Source: Allodiplogaster sudhausi
Taxonomy: Eukaryota > Nematoda > Chromadorea > Rhabditida > Diplogasteridae
Reading direction: 5' to 3'
Assembly (NCBI GenBank): GCA_945643635.1
Contig: CALZFC010000060.1
Span: 1-64,000, forward strand
Length of the DNA stretch: 64,000 bases
Shown here: positions 1 through 11,799 of the stretch, piece after piece
How the letters are laid out: the number at the start of each line of letters is the position of its first letter
Position numbering within the stretch: position 1 is the stretch's first letter
Made by a program: the position numbers and the translations under genes
The notes under the pieces: model-generated
The model's input: only the letters and a program-made list of their open reading frames with translations
Databases searched by the model: none
What the model was told of the DNA's origin: nothing

Positions 1-91
1 TCTTCTCTCTATCTCTCTCCTTCTCTCTCTCTCTCTTTAGTCTCTCTCTTCTTCTCTCCTTCTCTCTCCTTCTCTCTCTCTCCATCTCTCT

Positions 92-127
<36 letters not shown>

Positions 128-231
128 TAGTCTCTCTCCTTCTCTCTCTATCTCTCTCCTTCTCTCTCTCTCTCTTTAGTCTCTCTCTTCTTCTCTCCTT
201 CTCTCTCCTTCTCTCTCTCTCCATCTCTCTC

Positions 232-267
<36 letters not shown>

Positions 268-780
268 TTAGTCTCTCTCTTCTTCTCTCTATCTCTCTCC
301 TTCTCTCTCTCTCTCTTTAGGTCTCTCTCTTCTTCTCTCCTTCTCTCTCCTTCTCTCTCTCTCCATCTCTCTCCTTCCTCTCTCTCTCTCTCTCTCTCTC
401 TCTCAACTTTAGTCTCTCTCTTCTTCTCTCTATCTCTCTCCTTCTCTCTCTCTCTCTTTAGTCTCTCTCTCTTCTCTCCTTCTCTCTCCTTCTCTCTCTC
501 TCCATCTCTCCCTTCTCTCTCTCTCTCTCTCTCTCTCTCACTTTTAGTCTCTCTCTTCTTCTCTCTATCTCTCTCCTTCTCTCTCTCTCTCTTAGTCTCT
601 CTCTTCTTCTCTTCCTTCTCTCTCCTTCTCTCTCTCTCCATCTCTCTCCTTCTCTCTCTCTCTCTCTCTCTCTCACTTTAGTCTCTCTCTTCTTCTCTCT
701 ATCTCTCTCCTTCTCTCTCTCTCTCTTTAGTCTCTCCTTCTTCTCTCCTTCTCTCTCCTTCTCTCTCTCTCCATCTCTCT

Positions 781-820
<40 letters not shown>

Positions 821-1072
821 TTAGTCTCTCTCTTTCTTCTCTCTATCTCTCTCCTTCTCTCTCTCTCTCTTTAGTCTCTCTCTTCTTCTCTCCCTTCTCT
901 CTCCTTCTCTCTCTCTCCATCTCTCTCCTTCTCTCTCTTCTCTCCTCTCTCTCTCTCTCTCTCACTTTAGTCTCTCTCTTCTTCTCTCTATCTCTCTCCT
1001 TCTCTCTCTCTCTCTTTGTCTCTCTCTTCTTCTCTCCTTCTCTCTCCTTCTCTCTCTCTCTCCATCTCTCTC

Positions 1073-1114
<42 letters not shown>

Positions 1115-1211
1115 TTAGTCTCTCTCTTCTTCTCTCTATCTCTCTCCTTCTCTCTCTCTCTCTTTAGTCTCTCTCTTCTTCTCTCCTTCTCTCTCCTTCT
1201 CTCTCTCTCCA

Positions 1212-1259
<48 letters not shown>

Positions 1260-1363
1260 TTAGTCTCTCTCTTCTTCTCTCTATCTCTCTCCTTCTCTCT
1301 CTCTCTCTTTAGTCTCTCTCTTCTTCTCTCCTTCTCTCTCCTTCTCTCTCTCTCTCTCTCTCC

Positions 1364-1397
<34 letters not shown>

Positions 1398-1504
1398 TTA
1401 GTCTCTCTCTTCTTCTCTCTATCTCTCTCCTTCTCTCTCTCTCTCTTTAGTCTCTCTCTTCTTCTCTCCTTCTCTCTCCTTCTCTCTCTCTCCATCTCTC
1501 TCCT

Positions 1505-1535
<31 letters not shown>

Positions 1536-1619
1536 ACTTTAGTCTCTCTCTTCTTCTCTCTATCTCTCTCCTTCTCTCTCTCTCTCTTTATCCTCTCTTC
1601 TTCTCTCCTTCTCTCTCCT

Positions 1620-1650
<31 letters not shown>

Positions 1651-1671
1651 ATCTCTCTCTCTCTCTCTCTC
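1..1671. repeat. CT-rich tandem repeat, about 141-bp unit, about 12 copies
   Basis: A polypyrimidine tract with a higher-order period. The landmark CACTTTAG (or a one-base variant) recurs near 124, 264, 404, 539, 674, 817, 963, 1111, 1256, 1394 and 1535, so units are 135-148 bp. Each unit also carries a second CTCTTTAG about 50-55 bp after the first, and a CTCCATCTC landmark. It is therefore a minisatellite built from CT microsatellite, not a plain (CT)n run. The Arg/Glu-rich and Ser/Leu-rich open frames here are repeat translations. The array continues beyond the left edge. Confidence 0.9.
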
Positions 1672-1873
1672 CTGCGACTGCGATAGACAGAGTTTGTATA
1701 CAAAGCACAATGTGCGAAGACCATTGATTAAGAACGATGGAAATGAGGGATGGAATTTATGAAAACTGACAAAAATAACGACCGCTGTTTCATTGTAAAG
1801 AGTGCCATATTCCCCGCTTAAAAAAGTTGTTCATGGTTCTGCACCCTTTCTCTTTTTCTTCTTGGCTCTCTTC

Positions 1874-1904
<31 letters not shown>

Positions 1905-3098
1905 GCTCTCCTCTCTTTGTGTCCCTCTCTGTCCTTCTCTCTCTCCCTCTTTCTCTCTCTCACACATTTTTTTCTATTTCGCTCTCGATCTCTTCCCTTA
2001 AAGCCAGCTCGATAACGGTCGCATTCGGTCTGCCTTCAACTCGGCACCGCACACGACTGGCAACTCATATGATGCAGACTATACAATCCAGGTTGAGCAA
2101 GAAGGATGCAAAAAGCAATCGTGTCACGAAACAAAAGCAACGTAAACTTTATGTATACAATGTTGAAGACTGTATTAATCACATAAAATAATTCTAATAC
2201 AGACTTCTTCAATATTGCGCGCATGATTCTCTGCAAAATAATATGAGATTACAAGTTTAAAAAGAAATGTATTAATATTGTTTATATTTTATCTATTTTA
2301 ACATAATCTCGTTTGCGCACAGGGTGAACTGTCCTTCCGTAGCGGTAGTACGAAAACATCTCTCACGACTAACGGCCGAGCGCACTACATTAGGTGCTAA
2401 TTCTCTGTTTTCTATCCTAAATATAAAACTTCTTTTATATTAAAAAAAAAGATCTTTGCCAAGCCCAGAAAATAGAGAAAAAAGAAGAAGAAGAGTAACT
2501 TTAAACGATTTATTTTGGTTAATAATAAAAAAAAGAGTAAAATTGCGTTTGTTCGTGAACACTGGCTAGATTCGTTTGGAAGACAGGCTAATGGTAAGCT
2601 GTATTTTACACCAGATTTTCTGTGCACGGCTTCTTCAAATCGAGCGACAATCCAAATCGACAGTAGCGAAAACAGTTTAATGCGTTTATTTAATTTATTT
2701 TATTTCAATCAACATAAATCTTATTCTCTACGATTCATGCGTATTCTCATTGCATTTTTAGGCCGGCATTCTGGCGATAATTCTCAATGGAAACGGCTCA
2801 TGCACCGTCGACGAAGCATAGGTCAGTGGAGAGATTGATATACGAAAGAAGAGTGAGAGAGAGAGAGAGAGGAGAGAGAGAGGGAGAGAGAGAGAGGGAG
2901 AGAGAAACCGAGAGAGAGATAGAAAAAAAACGAGAGAAAGAAGGGAGAGAGAAACCGAGAGAAAAGAGAGAGAGTGAGAGAGAAGAGAGAAAACGAGAGA
3001 GAGAAAGAGAGAGAGAGAAAACGAGAGAGAGAGAGAAAACGAGAGAGGGAAAGAGAGAGAGAGAGAGAGAAAACGAGAGAGAGAGAGAAAACGAGAGA

Positions 3099-3144
<46 letters not shown>

Positions 3145-3256
3145 AGTACGAAAATACTGTAAATACCAAGAGAATAAGGGGTATGTATTTGAAGTAACCA
3201 TCTTAAAATGTCTTCGATCTATTTTTGTAATGTGATTTTTTTTCTTCACTTATCTG
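1672..3256. other. Intergenic: simple repeats, no supported gene
   Basis: Contains a CT tract at about 1850-2000 and a GA tract at about 2850-3145, with AT-rich DNA between. A short segment at 2738-2829 looks like a secreted-protein start (MRILIAFL followed, one base out of frame, by a hydrophobic AGILAIIL stretch ending at TAG). Without a one-base correction it does not form a signal peptide and I could not join it to a downstream exon. Confidence 0.6.
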
Positions 3257-4253
3257 ATGTCGTTTTATAGGCAACCGAATCTATTTGATTTCTCGACTTT
3301 AGTAGTTGCGTCTGGTGAAAATGGCGCGAATTCAAACGTGAGTTTTGGGGTCTCCTTTAATCCCAGGTCATTACCATCGCCTCCTCCTCCACCTTCTCGT
3401 CGTCGCCGTCCATCCCGCTCTCCTCCTCCCTCATATGATAGCGTCGTCTACACGACGGCGCACTCGCCGCGGCCACTCTCTCCGCTACGTGCTTACTCGC
3501 CTCCTCCGCCGCTACCCGTCTTCTCGCCTTTGCCGCCGCCACGTCCTCATAGCCAAGTGGATAGTGCGTTTGCCTTGAATCCGAAAGGTCTAGGTTCGAG
3601 TTCGCTCTTGAAATGCAGGCAAAGTCACAGCACCGGTACCCCCAAAGAAGCCCGAACCCGTGCCGCAGCAAACCGTGCCCGCGGCGCCGACGATACAGCC
3701 GCTACAACCCGTAACCGCGGCGCGACAACACAGCCGCCTGAGCCCAAGGGTGGCGGAGGAGAACAGCCAAAGGTCTTTGAATAAAATTTATTTCAGTAAT
3801 GTCTAAATTATGATGTCATTATCGATTCGTGTGTCTTTCTGTTCTTTCGTAAACATCGCTTCGATACAAATTTTCGAACACACTAAATATGCAATAGTTC
3901 AGCCTCCAGCAGCGACCGCGCCGATCAAGGTGGCACCAGCGGAGCCACCACGAAAAACCTGCTATCGATATTGGTCACATTGACGTGCGTTTTTCTCTCT
4001 CTAGTATTAGAAATGAAAAGAAAGTAAAAGAAACTAAATATTATCTTTAAAAAAAAGCCTATCTTAAGTATCCGCCCCTTCCGCAGTCGCGTGCGCTGCG
4101 CGCCTCCTCCTGCCGCTCCCGGTTCCCGTGGCTGCCGCTCCGGTTCCGGCTCCGCCCGCCCCGGTTCCGGCGCCTGCCGCTCCGGTCGTGTTGCCAGCTC
4201 CAGCTGCCTTCTCGCCGTACGAGAAGGCTACCGGCGCGCCGCCCGAGAGCATA
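3257..4253 (+). CDS. Candidate Pro/Ala-rich 5' exons of the following gene
   Basis: An open frame from ATG 3257 runs through a proline-rich stretch with an Arg/Ser patch and a PPPSYDSV motif. Further Pro/Ala-rich open blocks are at about 3625-3780, 3912-3979 (acceptor ...TTCAG, reading PPAATAPIKVAPAEPPRK) and 4087-4253 (reading APVPAPPAPVPAPAAP, then SPYEKATGAPPESI). The last block ends in phase 0 at a plausible donor (ATA|GTTTGT). That matches the phase-0 start of the well-supported exon at 5860, so this is probably the disordered N-terminus of that protein. Internal junctions among the first three blocks are not settled, because the phases do not all agree. A tRNA-like segment overlaps 3550-3603. 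Low complexity means frame choice here is weak. Confidence 0.35.
3550..3603 (+). repeat. tRNA-derived (SINE-like) segment
   Basis: TAGCCAAGTGG at 3550-3560 fits an RNA polymerase III A box and GGTTCGAGTTC at 3593-3603 fits a B box (consensus GGTTCGANTCC), with about 32 bases between. The middle, TTTGCCTTGAATCCGAA, resembles a degenerate anticodon arm. The acceptor stem does not pair, so it is a tRNA relic or the head of a SINE, not a functional tRNA. Confidence 0.4.
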
Positions 4254-4270
4254 GTTTGTAACTTCTCTCT

Positions 4271-4328
<58 letters not shown>

Positions 4329-5859
4329 CTTTCTCTACCTCTCTCTCTCTCGCTATTTCTCTACTCTCTCTCTCTTTCTCACTCTCCCTTTCTCTTGCTC
4401 TTTCTCTCTCTCTGCCTCTCTTGCTCCTTTTCTCTCCCTGTTTTTCTGTGGTTCCGTCTCTCTGTCTCTTTCTCGCTCCTTGTATTTCTCATTCTACCTT
4501 TCTCTCGCTCTACCTGTACTTTACCACTACATACATACATAATAGTATTTCACCGCCTTCAAACACCTTTACGCGCATCAAGAGCAGATTCGAGTGAGAA
4601 GCCTCTGATTTTATCATCATTGGCATCATGGGGGGAATGTTCCAGTCGCGTGTTTACTGGGCACACATCTATCATATCCCCAGAATGCCCCCTTCCTCCC
4701 CCGTTCTTGTATGCACACATGTTTGTGATATGTTAGTTCTCGACTTCCGAGACAGACACAGAAAGGGAAGGAGAGAGAGAGAAAGGTAGAGAGAGAGGGA
4801 GAAAGGGAGAGAGAAAGAAAGGGAGAGAGAGGAAAGGTAGAGAGAGAGAGAAAGGAGAGAGAGAGAGAGAAAGGTAGAGAGAGAGAGAAAGGGAGAGAGA
4901 GAGAAAGGTAGAGAGAGAGAAAGGGAGAGAGAGAGAGAAAGGGAGAGAGAGAGAGAGAAAGGGAGAGAGAGAGAGAAAGGGAGAGAGAGAGAAAGGGAGA
5001 AAAGGCCGATTGCGAAAGAAAAAAAAGAGTGTGACAATGTGGGATTTTGAGAGACATTGTGCCAGTGTGAAGATGTCGATTGCATGAAAATAGAAAGATA
5101 TTCATAGGTAACAGCGAGGAGCTTCAGATGAAAGTGAACAATATAAGAGTGAGCGATAGAGACAATGAGCGAGTGAGATAGAGAGAGAGCGAGGGACAGA
5201 CATGGAGAGAGGGAGGGGAAGAGAGAGAAAGAGAGAGCGAACGAAAGAGAATGTGAAAGAGCGAGAGAAACAACAGAGTAAGAGAGAGCGAGAGAGAGCG
5301 AGGGAGAGTGATAGACAGAATAAAAAAAAATGTTTTTTTTTCGCTCTCCCTTCGCTTTAGTTCTTCCCTTTTTTCCTGCCAGCCCCCTTTCTTTCCTTTT
5401 TGCCCCGTGTGCATATGTGCTAGTTCATTGGCATTCTTCTCGCTCTCACGGGCCGACCCCGAGGTGGGAGAGCTCGAGGGCTCTATACCCCCCACTTCAG
5501 GGGGTGTAGCCATGGCTACTAGATCCCCTCTTTTCCACTGTCAAACATAGCGACAGGCGAGAGAGAGAGAGACAGAGAGAGAGAGAAAGAAAGAGAGAGA
5601 GAGAGAGAAAAAGAGAGAGCGAGATAGAGAAATGGGAAAGAAAGAACGAGACCTGCCACTTGTTGGTCTCTTGCGCGGCAGCTTTTTTTCCTTTTCTTCT
5701 TCTTCACTCACCTCCCTTCTCAGGCAAAGGTCTCCAATTGGTATGGATGTATTGATATCTGAGAATAAATATGTGTATATGCTAATTTCCAGTCAATTCT
5801 TTTTGAAAAGTAAGTTTCCCGCCAAAAGGTACTTTTAAAATAAAAATAATAAAAATCAG
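4254..5859. repeat. CT and GA simple-repeat interval, probable intron
   Basis: A long CT tract at about 4264-4510 is followed by a long GA tract at about 4755-5000 and further GA blocks at 5150-5310 and 5555-5630. If the Pro/Ala exons belong to the downstream gene, this is one intron whose CT and GA halves are complementary on the transcript. No exon could be supported inside it. Confidence 0.6.
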
Positions 5860-8576
5860 CGTCCCGTTTCGCCGGCGATGAGCGCGCGCCCGCCCGTGCC
5901 CGTGGTCGTCGAGAACGAGACGGACGACGAGGAGGTGCTCTTCACGCAGGACATGGTCACGCGGCTGCATAGGAAGCTGGAGGACGCCGGTTGGTCACCC
6001 CCCCCCCTCCCCTCTTTTTGTGCCTAATTAGCTTAATTTTATTTTTTTAAATAAAAATAGAAATATCTACCTATGTATATAAATATTTAAAAACTTAAGT
6101 TAAAATTTTTTTGTATATTAAGAGTTATCTAATATAAATATTATTTAATTTCTTTAAATTCTTTAGAATAAACATAAATAGGGCTTCTCAGACATTGCAT
6201 CGTAATCGCCTTTAAAAAATATCTTTTAACACGGCATACAGGTGGATTTCGTGTACCAACATACAGCGTAGTTGTTACCGGTCTTGTTTGTCTCGATACA
6301 ACAATTGTTTTCATATAAAAATTAGGAATGATGTAAACGGTGTCTTAAAATTACTATGTTACCTAAATGGCTGTTTGAGGCGAGAAACCACGAGATTCGC
6401 GACGTATGTCGAAGGGATCGGCCAAGCTCGGAGGACGGTTAGGGGTTACATTCTTTTATTCTATTCACGTACTATTAGATAAGACGTGAATAAAAGAATA
6501 TAGAGCAATAATAATAATAAAAATTAACTTTTTTTCCAGCCATAAACTATTTAGTACTGTTTTTAACTCTTTTATTTTTGCAAAAAAATTAATGAAAATT
6601 TTTTATGCTAGCATAAAGTTTGATACGAAATGGCGCTTAAACACCACTGTTTCTGCCTGACACAAGAGCTAGAGAGCATGTAATTTAGATAGACGCGCAT
6701 TTTGCAATAGTGAGGAAAATTAAAAAAAAAAAGATTACAGGACGAGTAAAAATATCTTGTAGTCGTAAGACGATAGCAGCGATACATCGACGAGGCAGTG
6801 ACGCTGATGCCGATAGCCGCGTCGCGAGTGCCATGACGCGTCGCGGTAGCGCTGCGGTCGCGGTCGCGGACACGAGCGACGAGAAGCTCAGTCCAGAGTA
6901 GTAGGCTTGACATCGATATTTCTACTACATCTCCATAAATCAACATAATTTTCACTGTGTACTTTGTTTTACATTTCTTTCATTCCGGTAATTAAAAAAA
7001 ATTGATGAATGTACCAAAATAAAAACATAATAATTAATTATGCTATTAATTTATGTTTTTTTTTGTGCTTGAGAAAGCTCGAACGGATCCTTGGCGAGAT
7101 TCGTGATTTTGAAGCGAAGAGTGGAAATGTTGTCTCGATGTCGAAAGATGGTATATTTATGAATATTTTTCCATTTCCCTTTCTTAACTGAATTCATTCA
7201 ATTTATGTATAGTTTTCTCTTTCTTCTTTATAAGAAAGATTTTAATTTAATTGAAAATAAAACATTTTACAGTAGTCGAGAAAAGAAATGAAAAGAAAAG
7301 ATTGACAGCATTTTCTCTTTACTACGTACATATGTATATACACAGGCGAGCCAATCGTGAACGGCGGCGACAAGCGCTACTATCTCCGGTCGCGCATGTC
7401 GACGCTCGCGAATGCCGTTCGGCTGCTCGAGCAGCGTCGCGACGACGCACTCCAGCACGAGCAGTCAGTCTTGTTCAGCCTTCAGCAAGTATATTGCAAT
7501 TAGCGGCCGTAGATTAAAAGAGTAGTCCACGGCCGCGGCCGTAGATTATTAGTTATTCATTTATTCGTAATAAGGGTATTCTCTAAATTTATTCGTACAT
7601 TTTGGTTAAAATCAAAAATTCCACAGCTCTCCGACTTCCTCTTTTAAAACAACACTCGCTTACATTGTTGTGATCAAATGTGCAATGATCTCTTGTCCTT
7701 ATGATCCATTTAATCTCGCGCTCTCTCTCTTTAACACCGGTTAATCTCTCTAATTCTCCTTTAATCTCATAAAATCCGGCTATAATCTCCTAATCTCCGG
7801 CCCTAGTTTCTCTTCATGTCTCTTCCAGATATGCTCGCGCCGGCGGCATTGACGAGTGCATCTCGCGCCTTCGCGCGAAGGAAGAGCCCCTGCAAGAGCT
7901 GCTGATCATGAGGTTGAATGCACTCGCCAAGAAGGACTACGCCGCGGCACAGCATGCAAAGGACCGGTAGGCGTGGCCTAATACTATTGCTTGACTTCTT
8001 TTACTAATTTAGTTTTGCAATAAATGATATTTTTTTATAAATTTTCAAATGAATCTTACTACGCGAAAATTACCATTGAATCAGCTGAATCTTACTAAAC
8101 GAAAACTGATTGTCCTGTCTAACGCTAACCTGCGGCTTAAATTTTATGTCAATCATAGAACCACAATTTTTCACATCAAATTTTTTTCTATAAATTAGAT
8201 AATTTGATACTTTGCCGTTTTTAAGATAGATTTATTTTGCTGAATTATTACTTTTTTTTTCTTCTTCTCTCAGATTTGACCTGAGCCTCGACGCCGCCTT
8301 AGATGTCCCGAACATTAACGATTATATAACGCCAGGAGAGGTTAAAAAAATTCCGATATTTTCTCGCATTCTTTCTTCTTTGTTAGAATTTTAACAAAAA
8401 GAGAATGCTCAGCTGGGAAATTAAATTTTGTCGTAATATTGCATACTTGACATTTAAATTGAAGAAATATTGTAAAATGCGTAATACAATTTTAGTAATA
8501 TTGCCTTTTTATTGTTTTTTTTTCCTTTCAGATGGCACGAATTCGAAGCAGCGATGAAAAGACAGCAAAGAGATGA
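5860..8576 (+). CDS. Multi-exon gene for a small charged, coiled-coil-like protein; 5' end uncertain
   Basis: Seven exons keep one frame: 5860-5989, 6380-6437, 7074-7150, 7346-7463, 7829-7966, 8274-8340 and 8532-8576, ending ...SSDEKTAKR and TGA (about 210 residues from 5860). Features in order: a Pro/Val patch and acidic run (ENETDDEEV), a helical segment QDMVTRLHRKLEDA, a basic linker (EKPRDSRRMSKG), a Leu-rich helix starting KLERILGEIRDFEAK, then a long helical region ending in KKDYAAAQHAKDRF, which resembles a UVR-type helical hairpin. The DYxxAxxxKDR spacing is the only family-like motif I see. There is no signal peptide or membrane segment, so it is probably intracellular. Two acceptors are of the uncommon TTGAG type (6379, 7073), but phase supports both. 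ATG 5878 is a possible start if the upstream exons are not used. Function not recognised; a centrosomal or cytoskeletal coiled-coil protein is a guess. Confidence 0.7.
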
Positions 8577-9567
8577 CGGACAAAATAGTTGTAGTAAAAT
8601 CGTAGCGACCACTCGTCATTCTTTAACATTCCTCGTGATCTCTTTTGTTATCGATGATAATTTGTTTAATATTTTATTTCGTGTTTTTAAGCGCTTGCAA
8701 GCTACAATAATGTAAGGATGTCGTAATTAATTAATTAATTTTATAGCCAACTTTCATGATCAAGTTTACCCTTTCCGGCATTTTTTTTAATTATGTTTAT
8801 TATTTTTATTTTTTCTTCATTTGAGTGTAATAATACGGATAATTAGAAAATTACAGGAGAAAATGAAGGAAAAATACACGATTAGCTTTACTCATAAATG
8901 ATATTCATAAAGGCAACTTATTTTTCAACCGTTCTGTTTATCCTGAAGTTGAAGTGAATGTAACGTTTGGAAAACAAATCTGAATGTAACTTTTAAGCCT
9001 AATTTTTAAAACAGTCCAAAGACGCGAAAACATTAATTAATTAATTCCTTCTTCCTTCTTATTTTGCCTTGCCGTTTAATATGCCAATTTTGTGGATAAA
9101 TCGGTATTGTAAATCTCGAAGCCATACAATGCCAATTTTTTTATCGAGAATCACAACAATTTTTGAATGACCTTCGTACTCGCTACACTTCCCCGGTCCT
9201 CTTTAATCTCGATGACAAACGCCCACCCATTTTGCCAAGTTTCATGACTCACGAGCGGCTGATACATCTGCTGGCGATTATAGTTTCGAAAAAGCCCGCA
9301 AAGTCGTGACAAAGAGGTAGAAGATAACATAAAGAAAAACCTTGTCTAGAAGCTCGATCAAAATGCGCTGCAGAAATGTGTCAGTTACATAATTGGCGTG
9401 TCGATAAAGTCTGAGCATGCAACAAAACTATATTCTCTCTTATCTTTCACTTATATGGCTTGTTTCTTTTTCTCTTTCTTTGCACCTCTCGCCCACTCTC
9501 TCACGATCTCTCTCTCTCTCGGTCAGATCAATATCTTTCTCTCTCTGTGTTTCTCTCCCTACCTCCC

Positions 9568-9611
<44 letters not shown>

Positions 9612-11799
9612 AACATTGCTCTCCAATCGTGGCGCCGGCCGAACAATGCGTACACAAGGCGCCGTGTCGCATAGTAGGTTTTGAAAATGACAGATAAAGT
9701 GGCAATAATGTTCAACACGGGAATAATCACAATGAATTTAATAGAATTAAAAAGATATAAATCTGCACAAAAATGATAAAATATGCAATGTTCACATATA
9801 TGACTAGCAGCAAATTAAAAGCACACATAAAACAAATAAATTTAAAACATTAAATGGATCGATACTTGTATGATCTCTGGTGGTAGGGTATTACATTTTT
9901 AAGATACTATATAGAAATGAGTTCCCATGCTGTGCCTCACTATATATTGAAATTACTAAGGCATGATTGCCCTAGCGTTATCACGACAGAATAAAAAGAG
10001 GGTAAGGGATAAATTCCAAGAGTGGAGGAGAGAAATGTAGGAGAGATTTAAAATAAATTAAATATGTACATATGTAGATGATTAACATCTTTCGATCCTC
10101 TAGCGTTTCTATAACTGCTGGACTAGCTGGAGTCTATAGGAGTACCATAACTTAACACCGAGGCCATCACAGTTGCTTCTCATGAACTTTCGCTGGACGC
10201 CCTCATTGCAATGAGCGTGATCCATTTAATCTCTTTTGGCTACACATACAACTGAAGCATACAGAGAGGACGAATACAAGAGATAAACATTCTGCTAAAG
10301 AGCATATTACCTATCCTTTTCAAGCGGTTGCTTTGAAACCTTTCGCTTGTATACACAGCGCAGAAAGTATAATACTTTTCCCGGCTGGCGGGAAAGTTCG
10401 TTTTGAACTACGCGGAAAACGTACTTTCAAAACGACAGAAACTAACTTTCAGCCGGAAAGCAAACTCTCCGGCCATACATAAGTTCGTTCTATCCACACT
10501 TTAGATTATTCCACTATCCACACTTTAGTTATTCCATATATATGCTCATCGAAATAATGCATATGTACTATTATACAAGGATAGCACCAAGATATTTTCT
10601 TTACATGTTATTTCGGCGCTCTTTTCTTGTCGCTACATAAGCACTCTTTGAAGTTTAAGCTATCACAGCTCATTGTCTCTTCCTTTTAATCTATCAAGGC
10701 TTCTCTCTCTCTCTTCTCTCTCTCTTTTTCTCTCCCTCTCTTTTCTCGCTCTCTCTATCTCTCTCTGTAGCTCTCGCCGTCTCTTTCTCTCTCTACCTCT
10801 TTCTCTCTATTCTCTATCTCTCTCTCGCTTTCTCTCTCTCTTTCTCGACTCTCCCCATTACTCAAACATGCCTCTCTTATCAACGCTCTTAGTCTATGGC
10901 GCCATGTTTAGTTGCCGCTGAATCATGGAACCAGCTTCATGTCCACTCTGAATAATAATGAAAGAATGTGGAGCTCTCACTTCGATAAGACTAGACACTG
11001 ATAAAGCACCACTTCTGCTGTGGAGTAGAAGATAAATGCAACTTGGTCCTGGACAGGAAAAGGAGCTAGATAAAGAAGGCCCGTTGTCTCTCTCTCTCTC
11101 TCTCTCTGCGTGAAAGACAAGCTGAAGAAGCGGAAGACACCATTTATACACACCATACGCTCTCACTTCCACTCCTGATTAACGCTGCCGACCGCAGCTT
11201 CCCCCCTTTCCTCTCCATTCCTCCTTGGACTTACACGTCCGATTCATTCACTTGTATTTTCTTTATTTCTTTTCGACTATCATATTTTTTTCATCAAGCT
11301 CAATTTTGGAATTCCGCGATGGTTCGAGACAGTTTTGTGACAGCAAAAACAGTCTTATCTCCTAGTCGTTTCAAGTATGATCTTTCTTCGCTCAACTGCT
11401 GACAGTTGTGACTGTTATGTAACTATGCTCATCAGAAAATGTCTATCTAAGGCACAGAGAGAGAGAGAGAGATGGAGAGATAACGGGAGAGTCGAAAGAG
11501 ATGGAGAGAAAAGAGATGTACAGATCGCAGAGGCATTGTGTACGCGAGTAGAGAGAACAGAGAACAGAGAGAGAGATGGAGAGCGAGAGAGAGAAAGTGA
11601 AAAAATAAATTGACACGTGAAGTGAACGGGAAGTAAAACAAGTTGCCCCAATATCGCTCCGCTCGACATTTTTCCTGCATAGCGTCATAACTGTCAACTA
11701 TGATGACGAGTACTTCAATTCACACCAATTTGCCAATGAACATTCACAGTGAACTTCTCTTCTGCTCTCTCTTTCTCTCTCTTCAACTCTCTTTATCAG
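8577..11799. other. Intergenic region, AT-rich with simple repeats
   Basis: No supported exon. CT tracts lie at about 9470-9610, 10690-10850 and 11085-11108, and a GA tract at about 11456-11600. An imperfect inverted repeat near 10378-10475 (GGCGGGAAAGTTCGTTTTGAA facing TTCAAAACGACAGAAACT) could be a small hairpin element. The 3' UTR of the preceding gene and the promoter of the phosphatase must lie here, but I cannot mark them. Confidence 0.6.
11790..11799 (+). promoter_or_regulatory. Probable SL trans-splice acceptor with zero-length 5' UTR
   Basis: A pyrimidine tract followed by TTTATCAG abuts the phosphatase ATG at 11800 directly. In nematodes an acceptor immediately before the start codon is the usual appearance of a spliced-leader addition site. 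Confidence 0.5.

Noticed and set aside
123..1537. Long Arg/Glu and Ser/Leu open frames in the first 1.6 kb
   Set aside because: They are translations of the CT/GA satellite with no codon structure; the same frames appear over every CT or GA tract in the window.
3357..3671. Minus-strand 104-codon frame opposite the Pro-rich block
   Set aside because: Mirror of a GC-rich low-complexity segment overlapping a tRNA-like relic; no splice or start support.
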